Source of the DNA: Rhodotorula mucilaginosa
Taxonomy: Eukaryota > Basidiomycota > Microbotryomycetes > Sporidiobolales > Sporidiobolaceae
DNA length: 64,000 bases
Direction: 5' to 3'
Assembly: GCA_034406715.1 (NCBI GenBank)
Contig: CP137870.1
Location: 1,240,001 to 1,304,000 of the forward strand
The notes under the pieces were generated by a model. The model saw only the letters and a program-made list of their open reading frames with translations. It ran no database searches and was not told the DNA's origin. The position numbers and the translations under genes are program-made. Shown piece after piece: positions 1 to 10,163 of the stretch (position 1 is the first letter of the stretch; the number at the start of each line of letters is the position of its first letter).

Positions 1-23
1 CCAGCCCCGCGTATGCTACTCAC

Positions 24-1060
24 GGGCATCTTGAGCGCGGTGATCCAGGAGTAGACTGGCAGGCCACCAAAGACAAACAAGAGGCCGAGTCCGAGAATCG
101 CGATCGCGGCGAGGTTGAGCAAGCCGTTCCAGCTGATCCCGAGCAAGCCCTGACTGCGTCGGTACGACCTCGGTTCGATCAAGCGGTGGTCCGGTCCGAC
201 CACCTTCAACTTGGGACCGGGGTCGTGCAACTCGTCGTCCGCTTCGGGTTGGTTGCTCGACGCGTACGCAAAGTCTTCGAACGAGGGCATGACGTCGTAC
301 CGCGACGACGAGTGCGACATGGCGGGGGAGAGGGCGCCCGGCTCGGGAGTCGAGTGGACGGACGCGGAGGGCGGGGTGCGCGCGCCGGGAGGCAAGAGGG
401 ACGACATGCTCGCGCCCATCGACGCCGAAGAATATAAAAACTGCTGCGTCGGGATCTGGAGGACCGGTTCAGGTCAGTTCCTGCTTTCAGTCCCCTTTCA
501 AGAAGCAGACCTATGCGGCCACCGCCGTTCCCTCGCGGGATGCGGTTGACCGCCGCAAAGGTGCTCGAACGAGAAGACCGAAAAAAACGCACCCATTCCG
601 GACGCTCACTCCGCATCGCGAGTGCCTGTGATCGACCGACGCCCCCTTCCTCCGTGTCGTGCAGGCTAGCCATGCTCGCGTTGCTCTGCATGAGCGCAGC
701 ACGGTGCGGCGTCGGTTGTCCCAAAATTCCGAGCCCGTTCAACCCGTCCGGCACGCTCGCGCTCGCTGCCGCGTGCGTGTCGTCGAACGGGCTCCGAGCA
801 CCAGCATGACCACCGAGCGACGAGGGGCTCTTTTGGACGTTGTGGGGGAAGTTGGGCATGCTCGGACTGGTGCCGATGCTGCGTTGGCGGAGGTGAGAGG
901 TCGGAGGCGGGGCGCGACCGGACGTGGCGCCTGCGCCGCGGGCTGGTGAGGACGAGGGACCGGCTCGAGGAGGACTCTGCTTCTGCTGCTGCTCCTTCTG
1001 CTGCTGGACCTGGGCGTGCAGGTTGAGGGGATCGGCGAGCGGTTTGATGTTTCGTGACAT
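24..1060 (-). CDS. KRE6: KRE6/SKN1-family beta-1,6-glucan synthesis protein, N-terminal part
   Basis: Only the first about 300 residues lie in the window; the gene runs off the left edge. Exons are 1060-593 and 455-24, and a GTGAGT donor at 23-18 starts the next intron. The first exon is low-complexity cytosolic sequence rich in Ser, Pro and Gln. The second ends with a basic stretch (SYRRSQGLLG) followed by one hydrophobic segment (LNLAAIAILGLGLLFVFGG). That layout, a long disordered cytosolic tail, a single type II membrane anchor and then the lumenal glycosidase-like domain, is typical of Kre6/Skn1 proteins, which act in the secretory pathway in cell-wall beta-1,6-glucan synthesis. The catalytic domain is not in view, so the assignment rests on the membrane-anchor region. 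Transcription diverges from CSN2. Confidence 0.65.
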
Positions 1061-1994
1061 TGTCGATCGCGCAGCTTGCCGCCGTGGGATGGCGTTCTAT
1101 GAGCGAGCTGACCGGCAGGCTACGCTGGGTCTATTTGGGAGTCGATTCTGTGCGTGTATGTGTGCGTGTAGCGAGCTCTGTTGAGCGAGCGAGAGGCCAA
1201 GAGAGCGCGAGAGTCGCGTCGACCGCGCGCGCAGCTCGCCGAGAGCGAAATTCGCGATCAGTTGGCCACGCGCGTCAGCACAGCTCAACCACGCCTGGCT
1301 CTCTGTGCAGGTGTGTGTGTTGGTCTCGTAGCGGCAGCATAGAGCTTGCTCCCGCTCTTCCCTGCCCAGATTTTTCAAGCCACAATGCCTGTGCACGGAC
1401 CTCTCCGACGTCCGTTCTGCAAATTGCTCGCCCCTGAATCCATCCCATCTCTCTACACCCCACCGTTGGAGCGCGGAACTGCTTGGCAAGGACGTGTCAC
1501 TCGACCTAGGCTAGACGTAGAACCCGCTGCATAGCTGTATGGAAGGCTCCGGAGCAAGAGCGACCGCGTCTTCCAAGCCCGAATTTGTAATTTGACGCAG
1601 ATCGATTGCATCGGCAAACGGAGTGCTTTGCCTTTTGCAGGCTCTTCTGAGCACCGTGAATATGACACAAGCGTAGCATCTTGTTGCTCAGCAGAAGTCT
1701 ACAGTCTGGCGACCCGACGAAGGCCGCAAAGAAAAATTCTCGCCGTTGTGAGAAAGGGGGAAGCCAGAAAAGCTGGTATTCCGCCTCAGCTCGTCTAACC
1801 AAGCTGTGCGATCGAACACCCTCACATGCATACGATGAGGCCTAGAAACGTTCTGCCTGCATTCTCGCCTTGCCCCGGACGGGGGCGAGGAGAAAAAGTC
1901 AGGATCATGCAGGCCCCACTTGGCTCGAGTTCTGTCGCTCTCGCCAACGCTTACACCGACAGTCGAGTCTACAGGAACACGCCGGCCAGCAACA
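1061..1994. promoter_or_regulatory. Divergent intergenic region, KRE6-like / CSN2
   Basis: About 930 nt separate the two divergent start codons and should hold both promoters and 5' UTRs. Short open frames occur on both strands but none shows splice-consistent coding sequence or family resemblance. I see no RNA gene here. Confidence 0.5.
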
Positions 1995-4365
1995 TGTCTG
2001 ACGAAGAATTCGTGCGTAACCCGCTCGCTCGACCGGACGAGCTGGTGGGAGGAAGAGCTGACGTCTCCTTCGAGTGGAGCAGATGATGGACGAGGAGGAC
2101 GACGTGCGTACAGAGTCTGGCGCTCAGCTGGGAGGCTATGCTCGGACAGAGCATGAACAGCTGATGAGAACTACGTGCCTCGGCTCGCACAGTACGAGTT
2201 TGAGTACGAAGGGTCCGACAACGAGGCAGACGTCGTCGACGTCGAGAACGACTACTACACCGCCAAATGTGCGTACAGGGCAGACAGTACTGCTCAAGAC
2301 TTGGCCAGGCTGACTCGGGTTCCTCGCCCTTGCTTCCGGTCACCTCTCGGATGAACCACCGCCCTTCGACCATGTCCTGCTGGAACCTTCACCCTCCGAC
2401 AGCCCAGCGCGACACGCCCGACGTCGCGCTCGAGTCGTTCCAAAAGATCGTTACGGACGAAGAGTCGCGGAACGAGCAAGGCGAATTCGGGTTCAAAGCC
2501 CTGAAGCAGATGACGAAACTCACGTTCAAACTCGGCCGGTACGACGACGCCCTCCGGCACTACAAGACCCTGCTCACGTACACGAAAAAGGCCGTCACTC
2601 GCAACGTGGCCGAGAAGGCTATCAACCGCGTGTTGGACTATGTCAGTGCCGAGGAAGGGGTCGGGTTGGACCGCATGCAAGAGTTCTACGAGGTGACCAT
2701 GAAGGCGCTCGAGGAGCAGAAGAATGAGGTGAGTGTGGCACTCGCGGTGCTTCAGGAGTTTTGTGGGGAGATGCAGCACTGACGCCTTTGCCATCCCGGT
2801 GCCGACCTCAGCGCCTGAGTACGAAGACCAATTTGAAGCTGGCGAAACTTTGGCTGGACCGGCACGAGTACGGCCGCCTCAACAAGGTGGGCCATCTTTC
2901 CGGCCTCATCTATACCAACGCCTGTGCATCTTTTGACACCCATGAGCGTTCAGGTCTTGCGAGAGCTGCACGCCCAGTGCGCTCCGAGCGACGACGGCGC
3001 CGACGTCGACTCGTCAAAGGGCACGACGCAGCTCGAAGTGTACGCGCTCGAGATTCAGATGTACGGCGAGCTCAAGAACAACAAGAAGTTGAGGGTACGC
3101 CCCCCGACACCTCATCGCAACGATGGCGGGAGACTCGCAAGCTCATGGTTTCTCGGTTCAAACAGGAAATCTACGAAAAATCGTTGCGAGTCCGGTCCGC
3201 GATCCCGCATCCTCGGATTCAAGGCGTCATTCGCGAGTGTGGCGGCAAGATGTACATGTCCGAGAGTGCGTGCACGATGCCCTTCGAATCGGTTCGATGA
3301 GGCCATTCTCCCCACTGACCCCTAAGCCGTGCTCTGTTCGCGTTGTGATCACGCACAGAGGACTGGACCAAAGCCCAAGTCGACTTCTTCGAAGCCTTCA
3401 AAGCCTACGACGAAGCCGGGTCGCCTCAGCGGATCCAAGTCCTCAAGTACCTCGTCCTCGCGCACATGCTCACCGAGAGCGAGATCGACCCGTTCGACAG
3501 CCAGGAGACCAAGCCGTACAAGAGCGATCGCGAGATTGCGGCGATGCAGGCGCTCGTGCAGGCGTATCAGGATCGGAATGTCCACGAGGCGGAAAAGATC
3601 CTCAGAAGTAAGCTCCGCTCTCCTCCTCCGCGTTTGGACTACTCTTCCCACACGACTGATGTTTTCTGCTCGGCATCACAAATCATCGCGTGTGCAGACA
3701 ATCGTGAAACCATCATGGACGACCCGTTCATCCGTGGCTACATCGACGATGTCCTCCGCTCGCTCCGCACGCAGTGGATCCTCGAGATTATCAAGCCCTA
3801 CACTCGGCTCGAGATCGCTTACCTCGCGCGGGTGAGTCTCTCAGCACTTACAGCGCCTTGACCTCTCTCGAGTCCTGCACTCATGTACGTGCTCGTGTAC
3901 CTTCCGTGCAGCAACTCGGGATCCCCGACGCGCAAGTCGAAGAGATTGTCGTCGCGCTCATTCTGGACGAAAAGATCTCGGGTCGCATCGACCAAGTCAC
4001 CGGGCGTCTCGAGCTCGACCGCCAGTACGTAACTGCTCTTTCTGACTTTCACTCGCATGGCGCTTGGCCTGTCTCTGATGCTCACCCCTCGTACCGTCCT
4101 TCCGGCGGCTCACAGCACCGCCGTCGAGACTCGCCGCTACCAAGCCCTCGACCGCTGGACTTCGCAGCTCAACTCGCTGCATACCCAGCTGCTCTCGAAA
4201 TCGGCCCAAGTCGGTCCCGATCGTGGACTCGGCGCGGGGGCGGGTGGTGCCGGATCTGGAGGAGGCATCGGCGGAACTGGTGTTCCTTGGGCGGGATCGA
4301 GCGGCGGTTGGGGTGGTGCATCCGGCGTGGGAGGGAGAGGCGGGGAAGTGTTCGCGTCGGCTTGA
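1995..4365 (+). CDS. CSN2: COP9 signalosome complex subunit 2
   Basis: Subunit of the COP9 signalosome, which removes Nedd8 from cullins. Eleven exons: 1995-2012, 2083-2103, 2193-2268, 2403-2728, 2812-2886, 2954-3094, 3166-3265, 3359-3607, 3698-3831, 3912-4024, 4116-4365 (500 aa). The acidic start runs through [10 protein letters not shown]-like sequence into SPDVAL-type helical repeats, as in CSN2/Rpn6 relatives. The region with [20 protein letters not shown] and the following winged-helix stretch ([20 protein letters not shown]) is the PCI domain. The ending [15 protein letters not shown] is characteristic of CSN2. The first two exons are only 18 and 21 nt. The last about 50 residues form a Gly-rich tail not expected in the family. 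Its 3' end converges on the RGS-LOV gene. Confidence 0.93.
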
Positions 4366-4535
4366 TCTGCGGCGTCATCCGGTGCGCGCTCGGATTCCTT
4401 TCTCGTTTTCACGCTTGTTGTCTGTAGCTTTTTGTTCCCCGAGCCCCCTCCCGCTGCGCCCTCGTTCGCACCCCTAGCACCTTGCAAATGTTGATATCCT
4501 CAGACGTCCGCCACTTTCAAGCGATGAAGAACAAG

Positions 4536-7145
4536 CTACGAAGACGGCGAGGGTATGTTTTGGGGACTAAGGTGGGTGGAGAATGGTATGTAGCGCAAGC
4601 GACCAAGCAATTCACAACAACAACAAGCGAACCTTTGACCCTCAGAAACGTCGTCCCCTCCTTTCCAAGCGGATTCGTCGAGTATGCCCTCTCCTAGCCC
4701 ATCCTGTGAGGGAAGGGGAGCGCGGAAAAGGTCAATCCTCTCTTTCTGACCAGCACTCGACAGCAGCGGGATCCGGACGTACACGGCCGTGACGGCAACG
4801 GCCTCGCCGTGCATGTTGAGCAGCGGCGCGAGGTGCAGGCGACCTTTCATGAGCGGGAGCTTGCCATTCGTGGCGCTGCGACGTCGCCGGTGAAACGGGA
4901 ATCGAAGTGGGTCAGTTCGCCTCTAATTTCGCCACTGCCCAAAGTCGGAGCACTCGAGAACTCACCGAGATCCGGTCCGGAACTGGAACCCGCATTCGAA
5001 ATTGCAAGCGACCGCGTCCGCCAACGCTCCCTTGACTTTGGCGCGCAGTTCCTTGGTCGCGGCGCTGTTTGGAGACGGAGCGGAAGGCGCGACGAGCAAC
5101 TCGAGAATGTCGAGGTAGATCAGCGGCGAGCGGTCAATCTCTTGGCGCGTCGTGCCCGGCAGTCCGAGGCTGCGGAGGAAACTCGCAGACGTGAAGAGGA
5201 TCTCGCGGCCTTAAGTTGCGAAAGAAAAGCGGTTCAGCTGTCCGTACTCCTTGCCACCGAGGAAGGTGAGTACTCACTCGCGCGTTTGATGACGACCAAG
5301 CGGTCGTACGTGACCTGAATGTCGAGCAAGCGTTGCTCGAGCGACATGGTCCGCATGTCCTTTTGCGAAGCCGGGACGAGTTCGTCGCGTTCCGGCGCCG
5401 TCGATTCGTCGGGACCTTTCTCGCCGCGAGCCGGGTCTTGTCCAGTGCTCGCCATCTTCTCCTTCTTCTTCTGCTTGTCTAGACCGACGAGGCGCTTGAA
5501 GGCGACGACAAACTTAGCGGGGAGGAAGCACAACTTGTGAACCGACATCATGCCTTCGTCGTCCTCCTCTTGCGCGGCGGTCGAGGCCGTCGTGGTCCCG
5601 TCGCACGGGCGACGCGACGACGGTCCTTCAGTCGGAGCAGCGGTCGAAAGGGGAGGCGAGAGGAGCTCGGGCGGAGGCAGGACCCACTGCTGACCGGGGT
5701 TGCGAGCTTCGAGCTGCACCGCAGGCGAGAAGGCCGACATGTCCGCGGGCGGGTTCTCATCCTCGGGGATGATCAAGCTCAAGTCGGTTCCGGTCGTGAG
5801 CGCCGTCGTGAGCGAAGCTTGGCCCCCGAGGAAGTAGGACAGGTTCCCGTCGAGGTCGCGGAGCGGCATGACGTGCAGGAGGTTCATGAAGGGGGTACCG
5901 TCGGCGCGGTAGTTCAGGACGAGTTGGAGCACTTCGGACCCGCTCGTGAGCTTCTTGCGGACCGTGTCGACCGCTTTCGGGTCCGTCGCCTTGCCCTGCA
6001 GGAACCTGGGATGCGAGCAAAACATCAGCGCCGTGAGAAGGTCCCCGAGAGAGCGTTTGGGGAAACTCGCCTGCAGTTGCGTCCGATGATCTGGTTCGGA
6101 GTGTAGCCCTGTAGACCGGACTTTCGTCAGTATCCGTAGACACGGGAGAAGACTATAAGGGCACGCGCACCGTGAGTTCGCAAAAGCCGGGGCTGACGAG
6201 GACGATGGGGTCGTCGCGCAAGCGAGGATTGGTGAGGATGAACGAGCTGCCAATCCCGCCACGCTCTTCCGGCTTGAGGTTGTACTTGGCGAGTTGGGCC
6301 TGCGTGTGCCGCACGAGCCGAGTCTTGATGAACCCTTCAAACTCGCGGCGGTACAGCGACTCGAGCAAGTGCTTGCTGACGGCGTCGAGTTTTGGCAGTC
6401 CGGACCACTTTGTCGACAACGCTTCGAACAGGGTGCGGCGGACGTGGTCTGGCAGTTCGGGACCATAGGAAGGGTTACCGTCTTCGCCGCGGGCGAGGTA
6501 GACGATCGAGATGCCGCGCGCGCCGGACTCGGTCTGGTTCGCGAGTTGCGACAAGACGTACGTGTCCTTCCAGAGTTCGAGCTCTTGCAGGGACTGGTTC
6601 TGCGGGTCGGTCCCGGCGAGGTAGGCGGCGAATTGGGCGTAGCCGAGTGGGGTGTGCAAGAAGGCGGCGAAGCGGGGGAGCGAGAGCAACCGACTGAGAG
6701 AGTACGAGAGGCTCGCTTGCGCGGGCGACAACGCCACCGTGAACGGCGACGAGGTCAGCAGCGGCTGCTGGGCGACGCCGGCAGCTTTACCACGGCCGTG
6801 CAGCCTGCTCGGGTATTTGCGCGGCTCGGCCGAGGTCGCGGCGGGGAGGTGAGGCAGTCCGGACGGCGGCAGCTCTTCGAACGCGGGAGCGGGAGGCGCC
6901 CATTCGCCCGTCTTGGCGTGGTCGTGTTGTTCGGGCTCGGACAAGGTCGGAGATGGGTCCATTAGACCTGTAGAGTACGGGAGAGTTGGAATTAGCCTGG
7001 TCCGGGGCAGGCGAGAGGCGGGGCGGACTCGAATGAAGGGTCCTCCCAAAAAGAGAGAGAACTTGCCGTCAGAAGCGGCTTGCGGGCCGCCATCACGGCG
7101 CTCGTTCTGGTTCCCGGGCGAACTCGAAGGGCTGTGTGCGTTCAT
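4536..7145 (-). CDS. RGS-LOV blue-light receptor
   Basis: About 741 aa. Exons 7145-7067, 6967-6171, 6108-6071, 6005-5278, 5209-4966, 4875-4536. An RGS domain (about residues 118-246) would accelerate GTP hydrolysis on G-alpha. It is followed by a LOV domain (about 266-367) with the complete flavin-adduct motif GRNCRFLQG (reactive Cys about 304), NYRADGTPFMNLL and a closing Gln in FLGGQ. After a linker comes a hydrophobic/basic stretch (KFVVAFKRLVGL then DKQKKKEK, about 470-488), then a region resembling a second, degenerate PAS fold. Order and composition match fungal RGS-LOV proteins such as BcLOV4 of Botrytis, where blue light drives binding to anionic membrane lipids through a basic amphipathic helix. 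Introns 1 and 3 use GC donors (GCAAGT, GCGAGT); intron 3 splits the LOV motif. Intron 1 (99 nt) is in frame with no stop. The exact C-terminus after about residue 670 is the least certain part. Confidence 0.88.
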
Positions 7146-7877
7146 GCCGATGCTCCCGCAGAGGCGGTCCGGCTCGAAGCGTTGGAGGAGGTCGTGAGGG
7201 GTGAAAGGATGGAGACAGAGGAGAGAGGCGCGGCTTCGCGGGCTTCTTTCTTCTCCGCCGCGACTCGCAGGCTCAGTACGCCTGGTTTGCTATCAAAGAG
7301 AGAGAGAGAGAGAGGAAGAGCAAAAAGGTCCGGAGCGAGTTTAGTGACGGGGTCGCCACCTTGAGTTTGCGGGACTCGTCGATCGCGTTTTGGCGCACGC
7401 TTTTTGAACCCAGGAAAGGAATGCAAAGCGGGACAACCGGCAAACACGAGGACCGCAGCGTGTACATACGGGAACATGACCGTGTCTTGACCGTGCTGGC
7501 GACAAAATCGGACTTGAATCGCGGTCGACATTGGATCGCTATACTGTACACCTAGTTTCTCGTTCTCTGCTGAAATCACATGCGGCGGAGGGGTGTCAAG
7601 TCGCCCTACTCACTCTTTCTGCAGAGATGCTTGCAGAACCCTTGCCAGTGCACAGCATGATTGTAGTCGCAGCACCCAGAGCCGTGCGCGTATGCCCAAA
7701 ACGAGCGTCGGACCAAGGAAAGCGGTGAAGTCAGCTCCTTCTCCTCGGAGGGGCACGCCTCTCATCCCCCGTTGTGTGCCGCCCCTTTCCGAAACATCGA
7801 TACTCTCGCATGCGCGTGGTTCTCCCCCAAGATCGAGTACAGAATTGTGTGTATTTGGGGTGCGAGGGCTGGCGGTC
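7146..7877. promoter_or_regulatory. Upstream region of the RGS-LOV gene and 3' flank of NDUFB4
   Basis: About 730 nt. It should contain the RGS-LOV promoter and the NDUFB4 terminator. A purine (GA) run lies at about 7297-7314. No additional gene is supported; open frames here lack homology and overlap on both strands. Confidence 0.45.
7297..7314. repeat. (GA)n microsatellite
   Basis: Simple dinucleotide run 150-170 nt upstream of the RGS-LOV start codon. On the coding strand it is a CT-rich tract, a common feature of fungal promoters. Confidence 0.9.
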
Positions 7878-8458
7878 CTACTCCTCATCGGCGTCAGCAG
7901 CAGTGGCCGCGGCGGCTGCCCGCTCGGATGGCCGCTTGGCGTGCTCGCCCCATCGCGCGAGGGGGTCGTCCCTCTGTGCCGCCGTAATCTCCCACTTGAG
8001 CTGTTCCGCGCATGTGTGATTAGCGCGCATCGCCTCGAGCAACGGGCAGGGGAGGGGGGAGACTCACGTCCTGCTGTTGGCAGATTGCGAATACGCCGAG
8101 GGGGACGAGTGCGCCCCACAGGAGGGACTGGCGGCTGGTTCGTTGGGTGAAGCGGAAGAAGCGCCAGACGTTCTCACGCTGCGGGGGTGAGAGGGAGGGT
8201 CAGCGCCCGCCTGCGTGAGAGAGCGCGCGCGTGCAGAGGTGAGACTGACGGTGTAGCTCCATGCTTCGACTCCCGGGTCGAGCTGCGCGCAATATCGAGC
8301 AAGTCAGTGAGTGTTGTGGTTGGCTCGGAGCGAGCGAGACGGCGGATCGGTGTTGACCTTGACGGGTTCTGCAAGCGAGCGGGCGGCGGGTGAGCGAGCT
8401 AGTTACGGTGCAAGAGTCGAGAGAACTGCTCACGGTAGCCTCCGTGTCCTCCGGCCAT
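7878..8458 (-). CDS. NDUFB4: Mitochondrial complex I subunit NDUFB4 (B15) homologue
   Basis: A 100-residue accessory subunit of NADH:ubiquinone oxidoreductase, located in the inner-membrane arm. Exons 8458-8434, 8368-8358, 8282-8250, 8178-8068, 8000-7878. The protein begins MAGGHGGYQPVKLDPGVEAW, continues ENVWRFFRFTQRTSRQ, then one hydrophobic segment (LLWGALVPLGVFAICQQ) and LKWEITAAQRDDP. The small fungal NDUFB4 proteins have the same order: a MAGGHG-type start, a FRFTPRT-like motif, one membrane span and a DLKW motif. Exon 2 is only 11 nt and exon 3 only 33 nt, so most automated annotation would miss or truncate the gene. Its start codon is 110 nt from that of FRA10AC1. Confidence 0.85.
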
Positions 8459-8568
8459 CGTGTCTCAGTGTCGAGTGAGTGCCGAACCCTGACCGAGACG
8501 AGACGAGACGTCGAGACGAGACTTCCCACTCTGACCATTCATTCACACAAGCGAAGAATTGGGCGAGT
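8459..8568. promoter_or_regulatory. Compact bidirectional promoter NDUFB4 / FRA10AC1
   Basis: Only 110 nt lie between the two divergent start codons, so the genes almost certainly share one promoter region. No TATA element is evident; repeated GAGACGAGACG-like motifs occur at about 8500-8520. Confidence 0.55.
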
Positions 8569-9989
8569 ATGGAGCGCTACAATACAGCCTACAATACAAG
8601 TAGGGCAGGACCATCTCCCTCAAAGGCTTCGTCGTCGCGACTCTTACACCGACAACGACCCGCTGCTGCCTCGACCTCGTTCGAACCTCTCAACGCTCAC
8701 GACCGCTTGCAACGCATGCACACACTCCGTACATCCTACGAGAACAGCGCGGGGAACCGCTTGCCCGCGAAACCGAGATCGAGGGGAGAACTCGACGTCC
8801 TCAGAGAGAGGCACCAGTGCGCGCCGCCCTTCTTCTTCCCCTTCCCTCGGCTACGGCTACGGCGAGTTGATGCCACGGCTCGGGAAAAACAGATTCGTCA
8901 GGGATAGCCGAGTCGACCCCAGCACGCTCCCGTGGGAAGACCAGCTCGCGAGCAAATTCTGTCCGTCCCGCTTTGTCTCTGCTCTTCGTTTCGCTGCAAT
9001 GATCCCACTAAAACATCTGTCCCGGACTCTCTTTGTGTGTGTGTGTGCGCGCAGACGATTCGCTCTTTAAAGAGTATGCGGTTGTCAACCTCAAGCACTA
9101 CAAATCCGGAGCTGTCCGTCCTTGCTCTCTTTTTCCCTCGCTCTCCATTTTTCGCTCGCCGGCTCTGTCCGCATCCCGATGCTGACTCTCGAGAGGTTCA
9201 CCTTCGCCAACGCAAAACCGATAGGTCGCTCTCCGCTGGCGCACAGAAGAGGAAGTCTTGTCCGGTATCGGACACCTCACGTGCGGTTCCCTCCGGTGCC
9301 GGTATCACGAACCTTCTCCCTCCATCGTCGCCGCCCAGCAACAACAGCAAGCAGACGACGCCTCCTCAATCTTCACCACCACCACCGAGGCTGACCTCGC
9401 CCCTCTCGCCGCCGACCCCGACTCGGAAACTCCCCTCGTCGAAGCGAGGTTGGAAGAACTCGAAATGCCGTTCGGGTACCTCGAACAAGGGGTCAAGAAA
9501 TCGGTTTTGGTCAAGGTCGTTTTGTGCCGAGAGTGCGCCAAGAAGTTGAGGTATGGGAGGCAAAAGGCGAGAGAACTGAGGGAGGAGAAGGAGGAGCGGG
9601 AACTTGGCGCGCCGACAGGCACGGGGCTGGACTTGACGACGTTCGCTCCTCCTCCTCCTCCTCCTTCTCTCTCGTCCTCTTCGTCTTCGAAACGACAACG
9701 GCATCATCACGAGGGCCGTTCTTCCCCGCCGCCGCCGCCGTCATCAACACGACTACCACCACCACCAGTAGTTGGCAGGTCTTTGGCAGCAGAAGAGCAA
9801 GACGACGACAATGATTTTCGACCCGAGTTGCCACCCGATATGGACCACCACCATCGACAGCAGGAACGGCGACGGCATCGGCATTCCTCGAGCGGCGGCG
9901 GCGGGGATCGGGACCGGAACTGGGAGCGGTGCAGCAGGGAACGACGCCGTTCGGCCTCGCCTCCTCCTTCTCAACGACGACGACGATGA
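8569..9989 (+). CDS. FRA10AC1: FRA10AC1-family spliceosome-associated protein
   Basis: About 379 aa. Exons 8569-8816, 8893-8960, 9055-9113, 9225-9989. The conserved core reads LPWEDQLASKFYDSLFKEYA, VVNLKHYKSGAVALRWRTEE, EVLSGIGHLTCGSLRCRYH, then FGYLEQGVKKSVLVKVVLCR and ECAKKLRYGRQKARE. This matches the FRA10AC1 family, with its CG..C pair and CxxC pair likely forming a zinc site; the human protein is found in spliceosomes. A Gln-rich and acidic insert of about 55 residues separates the two Cys pairs. The C-terminal about 130 residues are low complexity (poly-Pro, poly-His, then Arg/Ser/Gly), resembling RNA-binding SR-type tails. Exons 2 and 3 use GT donors of the unusual form GTCCGT. Confidence 0.88.
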
Positions 9990-10163
9990 TCCGAAGGGCA
10001 CTAGCCGAGTAGCGCTCTACATAGCTATGATGAGGGAGCAGAAACGTTTTCGCTTGCAAAAAAAAAAGACGATCGACCCAGAACAACATCATCTATTACC
10101 TTTGCATCGCGTTCTACCACCCTCACTTCACTCAACGGGTCGGAAAACCCTTCAGGATGTCGA

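Noticed and set aside
5537-6106. Plus-strand frame of 189 codons within the RGS-LOV gene
   Set aside because: Antisense to conserved LOV and linker exons; Arg/Gly-rich composition typical of GC-rich shadows.
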